This document shows, in pieces, positions 57,741 to 64,000 of a stretch of DNA of 64,000 bases. The number at the start of each line of letters is the position of its first letter. The first letter of the stretch is position 1. A program made the position numbers and the translations under genes. Source of the stretch: Chromobacterium subtsugae. Its GTDB lineage: Bacteria; Pseudomonadota; Gammaproteobacteria; Burkholderiales; Chromobacteriaceae. The notes below the pieces were generated by a model, which was not told the DNA's origin, did no database searches, and saw nothing but the letters and a program-made list of their open reading frames with translations. Location of the stretch: the NCBI RefSeq assembly GCF_001676875.1, contig NZ_JYKA01000002.1, positions 124,001 to 188,000 of the forward strand, in the 5' to 3' direction.

Positions 57741-58451
57741 ATGAAACAACCGATATTGATCGCCAGCATTCTGGGCGGCGGCATCGCGCTCGGCGCCATC
57801 GGGGTAGCCGGCATCCAGGCCTTGAAACCGGCGGCGCCGGCCACTCCGGCCACTGTCATCCCGGCCAGCGCGCCGCTGGCCGCGGCATCCGCGCCGGCCG
57901 TGCAGGCGCTGGCGCCCAGCGCCGCCTCCGCCGTGGTGGCGCAAGCCGCGCCGAAAGCGGCCGCGCCCGCCGCCGCCGCTGCTCCGGCCCCGGCGCCCAG
58001 GCCGAAGCCGGTTCACGCCAGCTATGCCAAGGTGCTGGGCGTCACGCCGATCAAGCAGACCGTCAGCGAGCCCAAGCAGGTCTGCCATCAGGAGCAAGTG
58101 GCGCATCAGGCGCCGGTGCAGGACAACAACCGCATCGCCGGCTCGGTGATCGGCGGCGTGGTCGGCGGCCTGCTCGGCAACCAGGTGGGCGGAGGCAACG
58201 GCAAGAAGGCCGCCACCGTGATCGGCGCGCTGGCCGGCGGCCTGGCCGGCAACAAGGTGCAGGAAGGCATGCAGCAGCGCGATCAGGTGACCAGCACCCA
58301 GACCATCTGCAACACCGAAAACGTAGACAAGGAAAAAGTGGTCGGCTACGACGTCCGCTACTCGCTGGACGGCAAAACCGCCACGGTGCGGATGGATGAG
58401 AAGCCGGAGGGCAAGACCCTGCCGGCGAAAGACGGCAAGCTGCTGATGTGA
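57741..58451 (+). CDS. Glycine-zipper 2TM domain envelope protein
   Basis: 236-residue protein. An N-terminal hydrophobic segment (about 4-26) acts as anchor or signal, followed by a low-complexity alanine/proline stretch (about 27-105). The core (about 125-165) is a glycine zipper: IAGSVIGGVVGGLLGNQVGG then VIGALAGGLAGNKV, the 2TM/17-kDa-antigen type. Cysteines flank it (VCHQEQV and TICNTEN) and the C-terminus is a small beta domain (VGYDVRYSLDGKTATVRM). GGAGA 8 bases before the ATG supports the start; a longer frame does not. It is probably periplasmic or outer-membrane associated. Confidence 0.82.
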   Translation: MKQPILIASILGGGIALGAIGVAGIQALKPAAPATPATVIPASAPLAAASAPAVQALAPSAASAVVAQAAPKAAAPAAAAAPAPAPRPKPVHASYAKVLGVTPIKQTVSEPKQVCHQEQVAHQAPVQDNNRIAGSVIGGVVGGLLGNQVGGGNGKKAATVIGALAGGLAGNKVQEGMQQRDQVTSTQTICNTENVDKEKVVGYDVRYSLDGKTATVRMDEKPEGKTLPAKDGKLLM

Positions 58452-58473
58452 GCGCCGGGCGCCAGCCCCATGC

Positions 58474-58500
58474 GAAAGGCCCGGAAAACCGGGCCTTTTT
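58474..58500 (+). terminator. Rho-independent terminator of the glycine-zipper gene
   Basis: AAGGCCCGG / CCGGGCCTT with a 4-base loop, followed by TTTTT on the plus strand, 25 bp after the stop. On the minus strand it has only TTT, so it is weaker for the convergent gene. Confidence 0.9.
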
Positions 58501-58512
58501 GCCGCGCGCCGC

Positions 58513-59400
58513 TCAAGCGGCCTGACGCTGCGCCTGCAGCCGCGCGCGCTGGCGCGAAGCCGCCTCTTCCGCCGCCTCCGGCGGACCGAACAGCGCCAGC
58601 CAGCGGTCGCGCCAGTTATCGGCGCGCCATGCCTCGGCCAGCATGTCGCGCCATTCCGCCACGCTGACCCATAGCGGGTTGAAGCTGTTCACCGGCTTCA
58701 CGGTGCCGTAGTCGCACGGTTCGCTGTCCAGCTCCTCGGCATAAGTGCCGAACAGGCGGTCCCACACCACCAGCACGCCGGCGTAGTTGTGATCGATGTA
58801 GCGCGGATTCTTGGCATGGTGGCTGCGGTGGATCGACGGGGTGTTGAACACGTACTCCAGCCAGCCCAGCTTGGGCACCCCCTGGGTATGGACGAAAAAC
58901 TGGAAAGCCAGGTTGAGCAGCACCACCGCCACCACTTGCTCGGGCGGAAAGCCCACCCAGGCCAAGGGTAGCCAGAACGCCCACATGCCCGCCAACGGGT
59001 ACATCAGGCTCTGACGGAAAGCGGTGGTGAAATTCATCCGGGTGGAACTGTGGTGGACGCTGTGCGCCGCCCACAGCCAGCGCACGCGGTGGCTGACGCG
59101 GTGGAACCAGTAATAGAGGAAATCCTGCCCCAGGAACAACAGGAAGAAGCTCAGCCAGCTATCGGAAAACTGGAACAGGCGGTGATGTTGGTAGATCCAG
59201 CCGTACAGGGGCAGCACCAACAGCCAGGCCAGCTTGTCGGCGCCCTGGTGCAACAGGCCCAGCGCGGCGCAGCAGAGCGAGTCGCGCAGATCATACAAGC
59301 CGATGCGGCCGCCGCGCCGCAGCAGCCACAGCTCGCCGGCGACGAACAACAGGAATACCGGCACCAGCGCCAGCAGGATCAACTCAACCGGAAACTTCAT
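58513..59400 (-). CDS. Sterol desaturase / fatty acid hydroxylase family protein
   Basis: 295-residue integral membrane di-iron enzyme. The histidine boxes are complete: HRVSH (His100, His104), HSVHH (113-117), HTQG (His171) and HRSHH (191-195). Four to five helices surround them, and the last 50 residues are soluble and charged. Bacterial members hydroxylate or desaturate lipids, e.g. ornithine lipids, carotenoids or alkyl chains; the substrate here is unknown. The ATG at 59400 has AGGGGG upstream; a much longer frame is spurious. It converges on the glycine-zipper gene. Confidence 0.87.
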   Translation of the reverse strand: MKFPVELILLALVPVFLLFVAGELWLLRRGGRIGLYDLRDSLCCAALGLLHQGADKLAWLLVLPLYGWIYQHHRLFQFSDSWLSFFLLFLGQDFLYYWFHRVSHRVRWLWAAHSVHHSSTRMNFTTAFRQSLMYPLAGMWAFWLPLAWVGFPPEQVVAVVLLNLAFQFFVHTQGVPKLGWLEYVFNTPSIHRSHHAKNPRYIDHNYAGVLVVWDRLFGTYAEELDSEPCDYGTVKPVNSFNPLWVSVAEWRDMLAEAWRADNWRDRWLALFGPPEAAEEAASRQRARLQAQRQAA

Positions 59401-59525
59401 CGACGCCCCCTCAAACGAGCAAACACTCGATTGGAGTTTAGGCTCTAAGCCTGCCCGGCTGTCAACTGCGGACGCCGGCCATGGCGGCTCCGCCGCCGCC
59501 ATGTGGCAATAAAACCATAGGCGGG

Positions 59526-60176
59526 CTAGTCGCGGCGCGCCATCAGCGCCGCCAGCGAAGCGTCGCGGTCGGCCCAGACGCGGGCCACGCTGTGGCGACA
59601 GCCCAAGCGCTGCAGGTATTCGCCGCAACCAGACAGCCGCAGCGTCATGTCCTCGCCGAGAAAAGTCTGGCTCAAGCGCGCCACCACCGGCAGGATGCCG
59701 GCGGCGCTGAGGTCGGCGAAGCTGAAATCCTCCCCGGCGAGCCAAGGACGGCACTGCGCCAGCTTGGCCACCGCGCCGATGCCGCGCGCCAGCGCCTGGC
59801 GGATCTCCTCGCATTTCTCCGGCTCCGGCCGGGTGCCTTTCAGCATGTGGCGGATCAGCGGGCTGGCCGGCAGCATCACGTACAACTCAAGCATCGCGGT
59901 CAGCTCGCGCGCCAGCGCGCGGCTGTTGGGCGTCGGCGGCAGCAGCGAGGCGGTGGGATAGGCATCCTCCAGCCACTCCAGGATCACCGTGGATTCGGCC
60001 AGCGGGTGGCCATTGATCTCAACGAAGGGAATCTTGCCCATCGGGCTCTTTTCCAGCAGCTCGTCCTCTTGCGAGGGCGTCGTCACCACTTCCTGGAAAT
60101 TGACGCCCTTCTCCAGCAAGGCGATCTTCACCTTGTTGTAATAAGGCGATAGCGGAATACCGTGAAGTTTGATCAT
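59526..60176 (-). CDS. Glutathione S-transferase family protein
   Basis: 216-residue cytosolic protein with a thioredoxin-like N-terminal domain (KLHGIPLSPYYNKVKIALLEKG) and the glutathione-binding PFVEINGHPLAESTVILEWLE, where the Glu-Ser pair contacts the glutathione gamma-glutamyl group. The helical C-terminal domain starts near residue 85. A serine/tyrosine sits where class-specific catalytic residues occur, so the class is unclear. It follows the patatin gene on the same strand after 82 bp with a hairpin between. Confidence 0.88.
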   Translation of the reverse strand: MIKLHGIPLSPYYNKVKIALLEKGVNFQEVVTTPSQEDELLEKSPMGKIPFVEINGHPLAESTVILEWLEDAYPTASLLPPTPNSRALARELTAMLELYVMLPASPLIRHMLKGTRPEPEKCEEIRQALARGIGAVAKLAQCRPWLAGEDFSFADLSAAGILPVVARLSQTFLGEDMTLRLSGCGEYLQRLGCRHSVARVWADRDASLAALMARRD

Positions 60177-60204
60177 GCCGACTCCAATAGCGATGTGTTC
60201 GTAA

Positions 60205-60231
60205 GCGCCGATGCGGGCGAGGCATCGGCGC
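60205..60231 (-). repeat. 10-bp inverted repeat between patatin and GST genes
   Basis: Perfect GCGCCGATGC / GCATCGGCGC with a 7-base loop, 27 bp after the patatin stop and 28 bp before the GST start. There is no T run, so it is more likely a processing or stabilising structure than a terminator. Confidence 0.5.
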
Positions 60232-60258
60232 GCGGCCTACATCATCCAGCCTATTCCC

Positions 60259-61158
60259 TTATTTAGCCAGCGCCAGGCTCTTTTGCTGCAGCAATTGGCG
60301 AATCTGCGGCAGCATCTGCTGCGCCGCCTTCTCGCCTTCCAGAATGGCCTGGTTGCGCGCTTCGAATTCGGCCGAGCCGATGTTCAGCACGTTCGGGTGG
60401 ATCACCACGTCGGCCTGCTTCAGCTCCTGCGTCAGCGCCGGGCCGTTCATGATGCTCAGGCTCTGGTCCAGCATCGACAGGAAGCCGGTGGCGCGGCCGG
60501 GCTTGGGACGGCCGGTGATGTCGACGGCGATGACGAACTGCGCGCCCATTTCGCGGGCGGCGCTGACCGGCACCGGGCTGACCAGGCCGCCGTCGACATA
60601 GCTCTTGCCGCCGATCTTCACCGGCAGGAACACATTGGGGATGCTGGCCGAGGCGCGCACCGCCTGGCCGGTGTTGCCGGTGCGGAACACTACCCGGCGG
60701 CCGGAATCCAGCTCGGTGGCCACCGCGGCGAAAGGTTTGCCCAGTTTTTCCAGCGGCCGGTTGCCCACCTGGGCGTTGATCCAGTTCTGCAGCTTCTCGC
60801 CCTTGAGCACGCCCTTGGTCGACAGCGTCCAGTCGGTCAGATCGGCCTGGTCCAGCGCGATGGCGCGCTGCTGCAGCTGCATGCCGGTGAGGCCGGAGGC
60901 GTACAGGCTTCCCACCACGCTGCCGGCGCTGGTGCCAACGATGATGTCCGGCGTGATGCCGGCCCCTTCCAGCACCTTGATCACGCCGATGTGGGCGAAG
61001 CCCTTCACCGCGCCGCCGCCCAGCGCCAGCGCGATCCTGGGCTTGGGCAAGGGTTTGGCCACGGCGGCGCTCTCCGGCGGCGTGGCGGTCATGCAGGCGG
61101 ACAACAGGGAGGCGATCCCGGCCAGCAGCGCGGGACGTAGAATGCTCTTGCTAATCAT
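60259..61158 (-). CDS. Patatin-like phospholipase lipoprotein, RssA-like
   Basis: 299-residue serine hydrolase. A lipoprotein signal ends in LLSAC with the lipidated Cys22, so the enzyme is membrane-anchored in the envelope. The oxyanion loop GGGAVKG is at 47-53, nucleophile Ser77 in GTSAG (75-79), and catalytic Asp189 in DGGLVSPVP. These form the Ser-Asp dyad of patatins. Length and motif context match RssA/YchK-type proteins, although those are usually not lipoproteins. The lipid substrate is unknown. The next gene is a GNAT enzyme 15 bp upstream. Confidence 0.88.
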   Translation of the reverse strand: MISKSILRPALLAGIASLLSACMTATPPESAAVAKPLPKPRIALALGGGAVKGFAHIGVIKVLEGAGITPDIIVGTSAGSVVGSLYASGLTGMQLQQRAIALDQADLTDWTLSTKGVLKGEKLQNWINAQVGNRPLEKLGKPFAAVATELDSGRRVVFRTGNTGQAVRASASIPNVFLPVKIGGKSYVDGGLVSPVPVSAAREMGAQFVIAVDITGRPKPGRATGFLSMLDQSLSIMNGPALTQELKQADVVIHPNVLNIGSAEFEARNQAILEGEKAAQQMLPQIRQLLQQKSLALAK

Positions 61159-61173
61159 GATTCCATCAGTCTT

Positions 61174-61722
61174 TCAGACATCGACGGCCGCCATGGCCGC
61201 CCCAATGGGCGCGGGATCCAGCATCACGTAATTCAGATGCCGCGCGCCCTCCAATTCAAAATGGGTCTCGCCGTGCAGCGCCATGCCGACGCGGCGGTAA
61301 AACGCGATCGCGCGCGCGTTGCCATGCCACACGCGCAGCCACAGCCGCGGCTGGCCGGGCTGCGCCAGCGCCCATTGCCGCGCCGCGTCCATCAGCCGCC
61401 GGCCCAGGCCATGCCCGGTATGGCTCTCCACCAGATAGACCCGCTCCGCTTCCAGCGACGGGGCATCGCAGCCCTCGCAGGCTGCGTCCAGTTTCAGCTG
61501 CGCGTAACCCAGCAGATGGCCGTCTTTCTCCATCACCAGCAGCTGACGCGCCGGATCGGCGATCAGGGCCGCCATCTTTTCCGGCGTGAATTCCGTCAGC
61601 ACGTAGTCGGCCAACGCCTGGCGGATGCCGTCGAACGCATAGGTGCTCAGCCACACCTGGATCGACAGGGCGGCCAAACTCGCCGCGTCTTCGCGGCAGG
61701 CATTGCGGATGTCCACACGCAT
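61174..61722 (-). CDS. GNAT-family N-acetyltransferase
   Basis: 182-residue GNAT enzyme. The N-terminus RVDIRNACREDAASLAALS is typical; the acetyl-CoA loop lies in SHTGHGLGRRLMDAARQWA, and NARAIAFYRRVGM is the closing beta-alpha motif. The substrate is unknown. It sits between bioC and the patatin gene on the same strand with short gaps (34 and 15 bp), so it may share their transcript. Confidence 0.88.
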   Translation of the reverse strand: MRVDIRNACREDAASLAALSIQVWLSTYAFDGIRQALADYVLTEFTPEKMAALIADPARQLLVMEKDGHLLGYAQLKLDAACEGCDAPSLEAERVYLVESHTGHGLGRRLMDAARQWALAQPGQPRLWLRVWHGNARAIAFYRRVGMALHGETHFELEGARHLNYVMLDPAPIGAAMAAVDV

Positions 61723-61756
61723 GCAGCCTTCTCCCGTGCGCGCCGCTGGTTGCCGC

Positions 61757-62665
61757 TCAATCGGCGCGCGGCGCTTTCTTGACGAATTCGATCACCTGGC
61801 GGCCGTCGTCGGTCATCTTGGCCACCTTCTTGCCGCTGCCTTTCCAGGCGTGGCCGTACACCACTTCGTAGCTGGCCGGCAGCTTGCCGTCGCGGCGGTG
61901 CTTTTCATAGGCTTCTTCCACCTTGCGCCAGGCCGCCTTGCCCATCAGGCCGCGGCCGCGGCCAGCGGTGGCGTTGTGCGCGCCTATCGCCTTCAGGTCG
62001 CGCATCGCGCCTTTGGCGTCGTCGTAGGTCAATACGATCTTTTCCATGTCCATCACCGGCTCGGCGAAGCCGGCGCGCATCAGCGCGTCGCCGATGTCGT
62101 GCATGTCGATGAACTGGTTGACGTGGGTGGCGGCGTCGACGCCGGCGAAGGCGCCGCGCAGCTCGTGCAGCGTGTCCGGACCCAGCGTGGAGAACATCAG
62201 CAGGCCATCGGGCTTCAGCACCCGGCGCAGCTCGGCGAACATCTTGTCCGGCACGTTGATCCACTGGATGGTCAGGTTGGACCAGATCATGTCGACGCTG
62301 TCGTCGGCCAGCGGCAGCCGCTCGATGTCGGCCACTACCTGCCACGGCAGGCTGGGCTTGAACAGCTTTTTCAACAGGCCGTCGCCGGCGCGGCCGCGCT
62401 CGCGCGAGGCCAGCAGCATCGCATGCGCCAGGTCCAGCTCCAGCACCCGCGCCTGCGGGTAGCGGCCGCGCAATTGCGCGGCGCCGTAGCCGGTGCCGGC
62501 GCCGGCGTCGAGAATCACCGCCGGCTGATGCTTGATGTACTCCAGCCGCTCGGCCATCCGGTCGGACACCTCGCGCTGCAGCACCGCCGCCGAATCGTAG
62601 CTGGCCGCGGCCTTTTCGAACGAGGCGCGCACCCGCGCCTTGTCGGTATAAAACGCTTCACTCAT
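61757..62665 (-). CDS. bioC: Malonyl-[acyl-carrier protein] O-methyltransferase BioC
   Basis: 302-residue SAM-dependent methyltransferase that masks malonyl-ACP as its methyl ester to start biotin's pimelate chain. The N-terminus RVRASFEKAAASYDSAAVLQ is characteristic of BioC; the SAM loop DAGAGTG is at 53-59, followed by DLAHAML and MIWSNLTIQWI. It overlaps bioH by 4 bp, and the pairing with BioH supports the call over other methyltransferases. No bioA, F, D or B is in the window. Confidence 0.92.
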   Translation of the reverse strand: MSEAFYTDKARVRASFEKAAASYDSAAVLQREVSDRMAERLEYIKHQPAVILDAGAGTGYGAAQLRGRYPQARVLELDLAHAMLLASRERGRAGDGLLKKLFKPSLPWQVVADIERLPLADDSVDMIWSNLTIQWINVPDKMFAELRRVLKPDGLLMFSTLGPDTLHELRGAFAGVDAATHVNQFIDMHDIGDALMRAGFAEPVMDMEKIVLTYDDAKGAMRDLKAIGAHNATAGRGRGLMGKAAWRKVEEAYEKHRRDGKLPASYEVVYGHAWKGSGKKVAKMTDDGRQVIEFVKKAPRAD

Positions 62666-63426
62666 GCCTGGGCTTCCAGATGCTGGGCAAGCGCGCGCAC
62701 GAAATCCTGTTCATGCGACAGGAAGGGCGCGTGCGAGGCTTGCGGGAATTCGTAAAGGACGGCGTCGGGCAATGCCTCAGCCAACCAGCGGCCGGCGCCT
62801 ATCGGGGTGATGGCGTCGCGCGCGCCGCAGAACAGCGCCGCCGGGCAGCGGATGCGGCCGGCCAGCGAACGGGCGTCGGCCTCCAGCAACAGCTGCAGCG
62901 CCGGCAGCAGGCCTTGCGGCCGGCCATGGGAAAACAGCTCGCCGCGCAAGGACTTCAGGGTGTCGCGCGCCGCCGGCGCGCCCATCATCTGCAGCGCGAG
63001 GAAGCGCTCCAGCGTCTGCTCGAAAGCGCCGTCCAGGCTCTGGGCGACGGCTTCTATCGATTTGCGCTCCTGCGCGTGCGGCCAGGTTTCGTCGCGGACG
63101 AAGCGCGGGCTGGTCGACACCAGCGCCAGGCTCTTCACCCGTTCGGGATGGCGCGCCGCCCAGTGCTGGGCGATCAGGCCGCCCAGCGACCAGCCCACCA
63201 CCTGCACGGGCAGCGGGAAATGGGACGCGACCAAGTCGGCCACCGCGTCGGCGTCGAAACCGGCCAGCGCCGGCGACGCGCCATGGCCGGGCAGATCCAC
63301 CAGATGGACGCAGAAACGCCCCGCCAGATGTTCGGCCACCCGGGCGAATACGCCGCCGTGCAGCCCCCAGCCGTGCAACATGACCACGTCCGGCCCCTGG
63401 CCCAGCGTTTCAACAAACAGATTCAT
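62662..63426 (-). CDS. bioH: Pimeloyl-[acyl-carrier protein] methyl ester esterase BioH
   Basis: 254-residue alpha/beta hydrolase that removes the methyl group once the pimeloyl chain is complete. The catalytic triad is Ser80 (GWSLGG), Asp204 (GARDAITP) and His232 (QASHAPFL); the oxyanion segment LHGWGLHGGVF is typical of BioH. The ribosome site is weak. It overlaps bioC by 4 bp, so the opening and closing steps of pimelate synthesis are coupled. Confidence 0.93.
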   Translation of the reverse strand: MNLFVETLGQGPDVVMLHGWGLHGGVFARVAEHLAGRFCVHLVDLPGHGASPALAGFDADAVADLVASHFPLPVQVVGWSLGGLIAQHWAARHPERVKSLALVSTSPRFVRDETWPHAQERKSIEAVAQSLDGAFEQTLERFLALQMMGAPAARDTLKSLRGELFSHGRPQGLLPALQLLLEADARSLAGRIRCPAALFCGARDAITPIGAGRWLAEALPDAVLYEFPQASHAPFLSHEQDFVRALAQHLEAQA

Positions 63427-63450
63427 GGACAGACAAATGAGGCAAAGACG

Positions 63451-64000
63451 CTATTTTCGCAAGAGTACGATGCGAAAGAAACCACCCAGGCCCGCTTCTT
63501 CGTCGTGAATCGGTTGCAATTTGGTGACGGCGACGATGTCGCCGAGCCGCCGGTTGACGTCGCTGGCCAGCAGCCGAGCCAGCAGATTGCCGGCCCTGCG
63601 CCATAACGGCGCGCGCGCGCCGTCGGCCAGGAACTTGTCGAACACCACCGCCCGGCCGCCGGGCTTCAGCACCCGCTCCACCTCGCGCAGGCAGGCCTGC
63701 GGGTCGGGCACCACCGCCAAAGCCAGATGCAGCACCGCCGCGTCGAAGCTCGCGTCGGGAAAATCCAGCCGCTGCGCATCCATCAGCTCGGCGCGCACCT
63801 CCATCCCCAGCTTGCGCGCGCGCTCGCGCAGCTGTTCCAGCATCGCCGGGGCGATGTCGATGGCGGTGAGATGACGGCAGCGCACCAGGAAGTCCAGATC
63901 CAGGCCGGTGCCGGCCGCCACCAGCAGCACCTGCTCGCCCGGCTGCGGATTGAGCAGGCCCAGCGAGCGGCGGCGGCCGGCGGCGAAGCCCTGCGCCAGC
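63451..64000 (-). CDS. Class I SAM-dependent methyltransferase, 5' end outside window
   Basis: The frame runs without a stop from the right edge, so the N-terminus lies beyond base 64000. Visible residues include the SAM loop VAAGTGLDLDFL, DIAPAML, LMDAQRLDFPDASFDAAVLH and CLREVERVLKPGGRAVVFDKF, the pattern of UbiE/COQ5-like or Methyltransf_11 enzymes. It ends 24 bp before bioH. It could methylate a small molecule or lipid; UbiE itself is longer at the N-terminus and cannot be tested here. Confidence 0.8.
   Translation of the reverse strand, partial: LAQGFAAGRRRSLGLLNPQPGEQVLLVAAGTGLDLDFLVRCRHLTAIDIAPAMLEQLRERARKLGMEVRAELMDAQRLDFPDASFDAAVLHLALAVVPDPQACLREVERVLKPGGRAVVFDKFLADGARAPLWRRAGNLLARLLASDVNRRLGDIVAVTKLQPIHDEEAGLGGFFRIVLLRK

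Overview
The window is strongly G+C-rich, densely coded chromosomal DNA from a Gram-negative betaproteobacterium. The evidence is LpxC, an outer-membrane-type lipoprotein signal, a meso-diaminopimelate-type MurE, GatCAB, and a complete division and cell wall (dcw) cluster in the proteobacterial order. Protein character and base composition fit the Neisseriales, most likely a Chromobacterium-like genus; that genus call is inference. I saw no rRNA, tRNA, CRISPR array, transposase or prophage gene.

Layout. (1) 1-6948, plus strand: an apparent operon encoding an MdfA-like efflux pump (cut by the left edge), a LuxE-like acyl-protein synthetase, a LuxC-like acyl-CoA reductase fused to a PaaK-like adenylating domain, a separate PaaK-like ligase and a GNAT acyltransferase. 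There are no luciferase genes, so it looks like an acyl activation, reduction, acylation and export pathway of unknown product, and is the best candidate for an undescribed system. (2) 6945-8619, minus: a YbjQ-like protein, a ComB-like phosphatase and a DUF3224 protein. (3) 8744-14364, minus: oppABCDF oligopeptide importer with a terminator and an oppA-oppB spacer carrying two hairpins. (4) 14787-18899: pyrC, a TusA-like protein, an NRDE protein, a CNP1-like protein, an unknown protein with a nuclease-like motif, moaC and a small membrane protein.

(5) 18902-36678, minus: the dcw cluster mraZ-rsmH-ftsL-ftsI-murE-murF-mraY-murD-ftsW-murG-murC-ddl-ftsQ-ftsA-ftsZ-lpxC. Most genes overlap or nearly touch. 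A near-consensus promoter with four 10-bp-spaced MraZ-type repeats precedes mraZ. Two anomalies stand out: a hairpin-rich 130-bp spacer between ftsW and murG, and a short patch of foreign-looking codon usage inside rsmH. (6) 37073-40489, minus: gatCAB, ending in a strong terminator. (7) 40834-46394, plus: mreBCD-mrdA-rodA, the elongation machinery, divergent from gatC. Division and elongation wall synthesis are thus encoded within 28 kb of each other.

(8) 46590-64000: accessory and housekeeping genes, including an M16 zinc protease, a SelW-like protein with dinB, a PCu(A)C copper chaperone, MarC, an AraC regulator next to azlCD, an NSS-family symporter, an aromatic-type amino acid permease, a glycine-zipper envelope protein, a sterol-desaturase-family hydroxylase, a glutathione transferase, an RssA-like patatin lipoprotein, a GNAT enzyme, bioC-bioH and a methyltransferase cut by the right edge. 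Several convergent gene pairs overlap at their stop codons.
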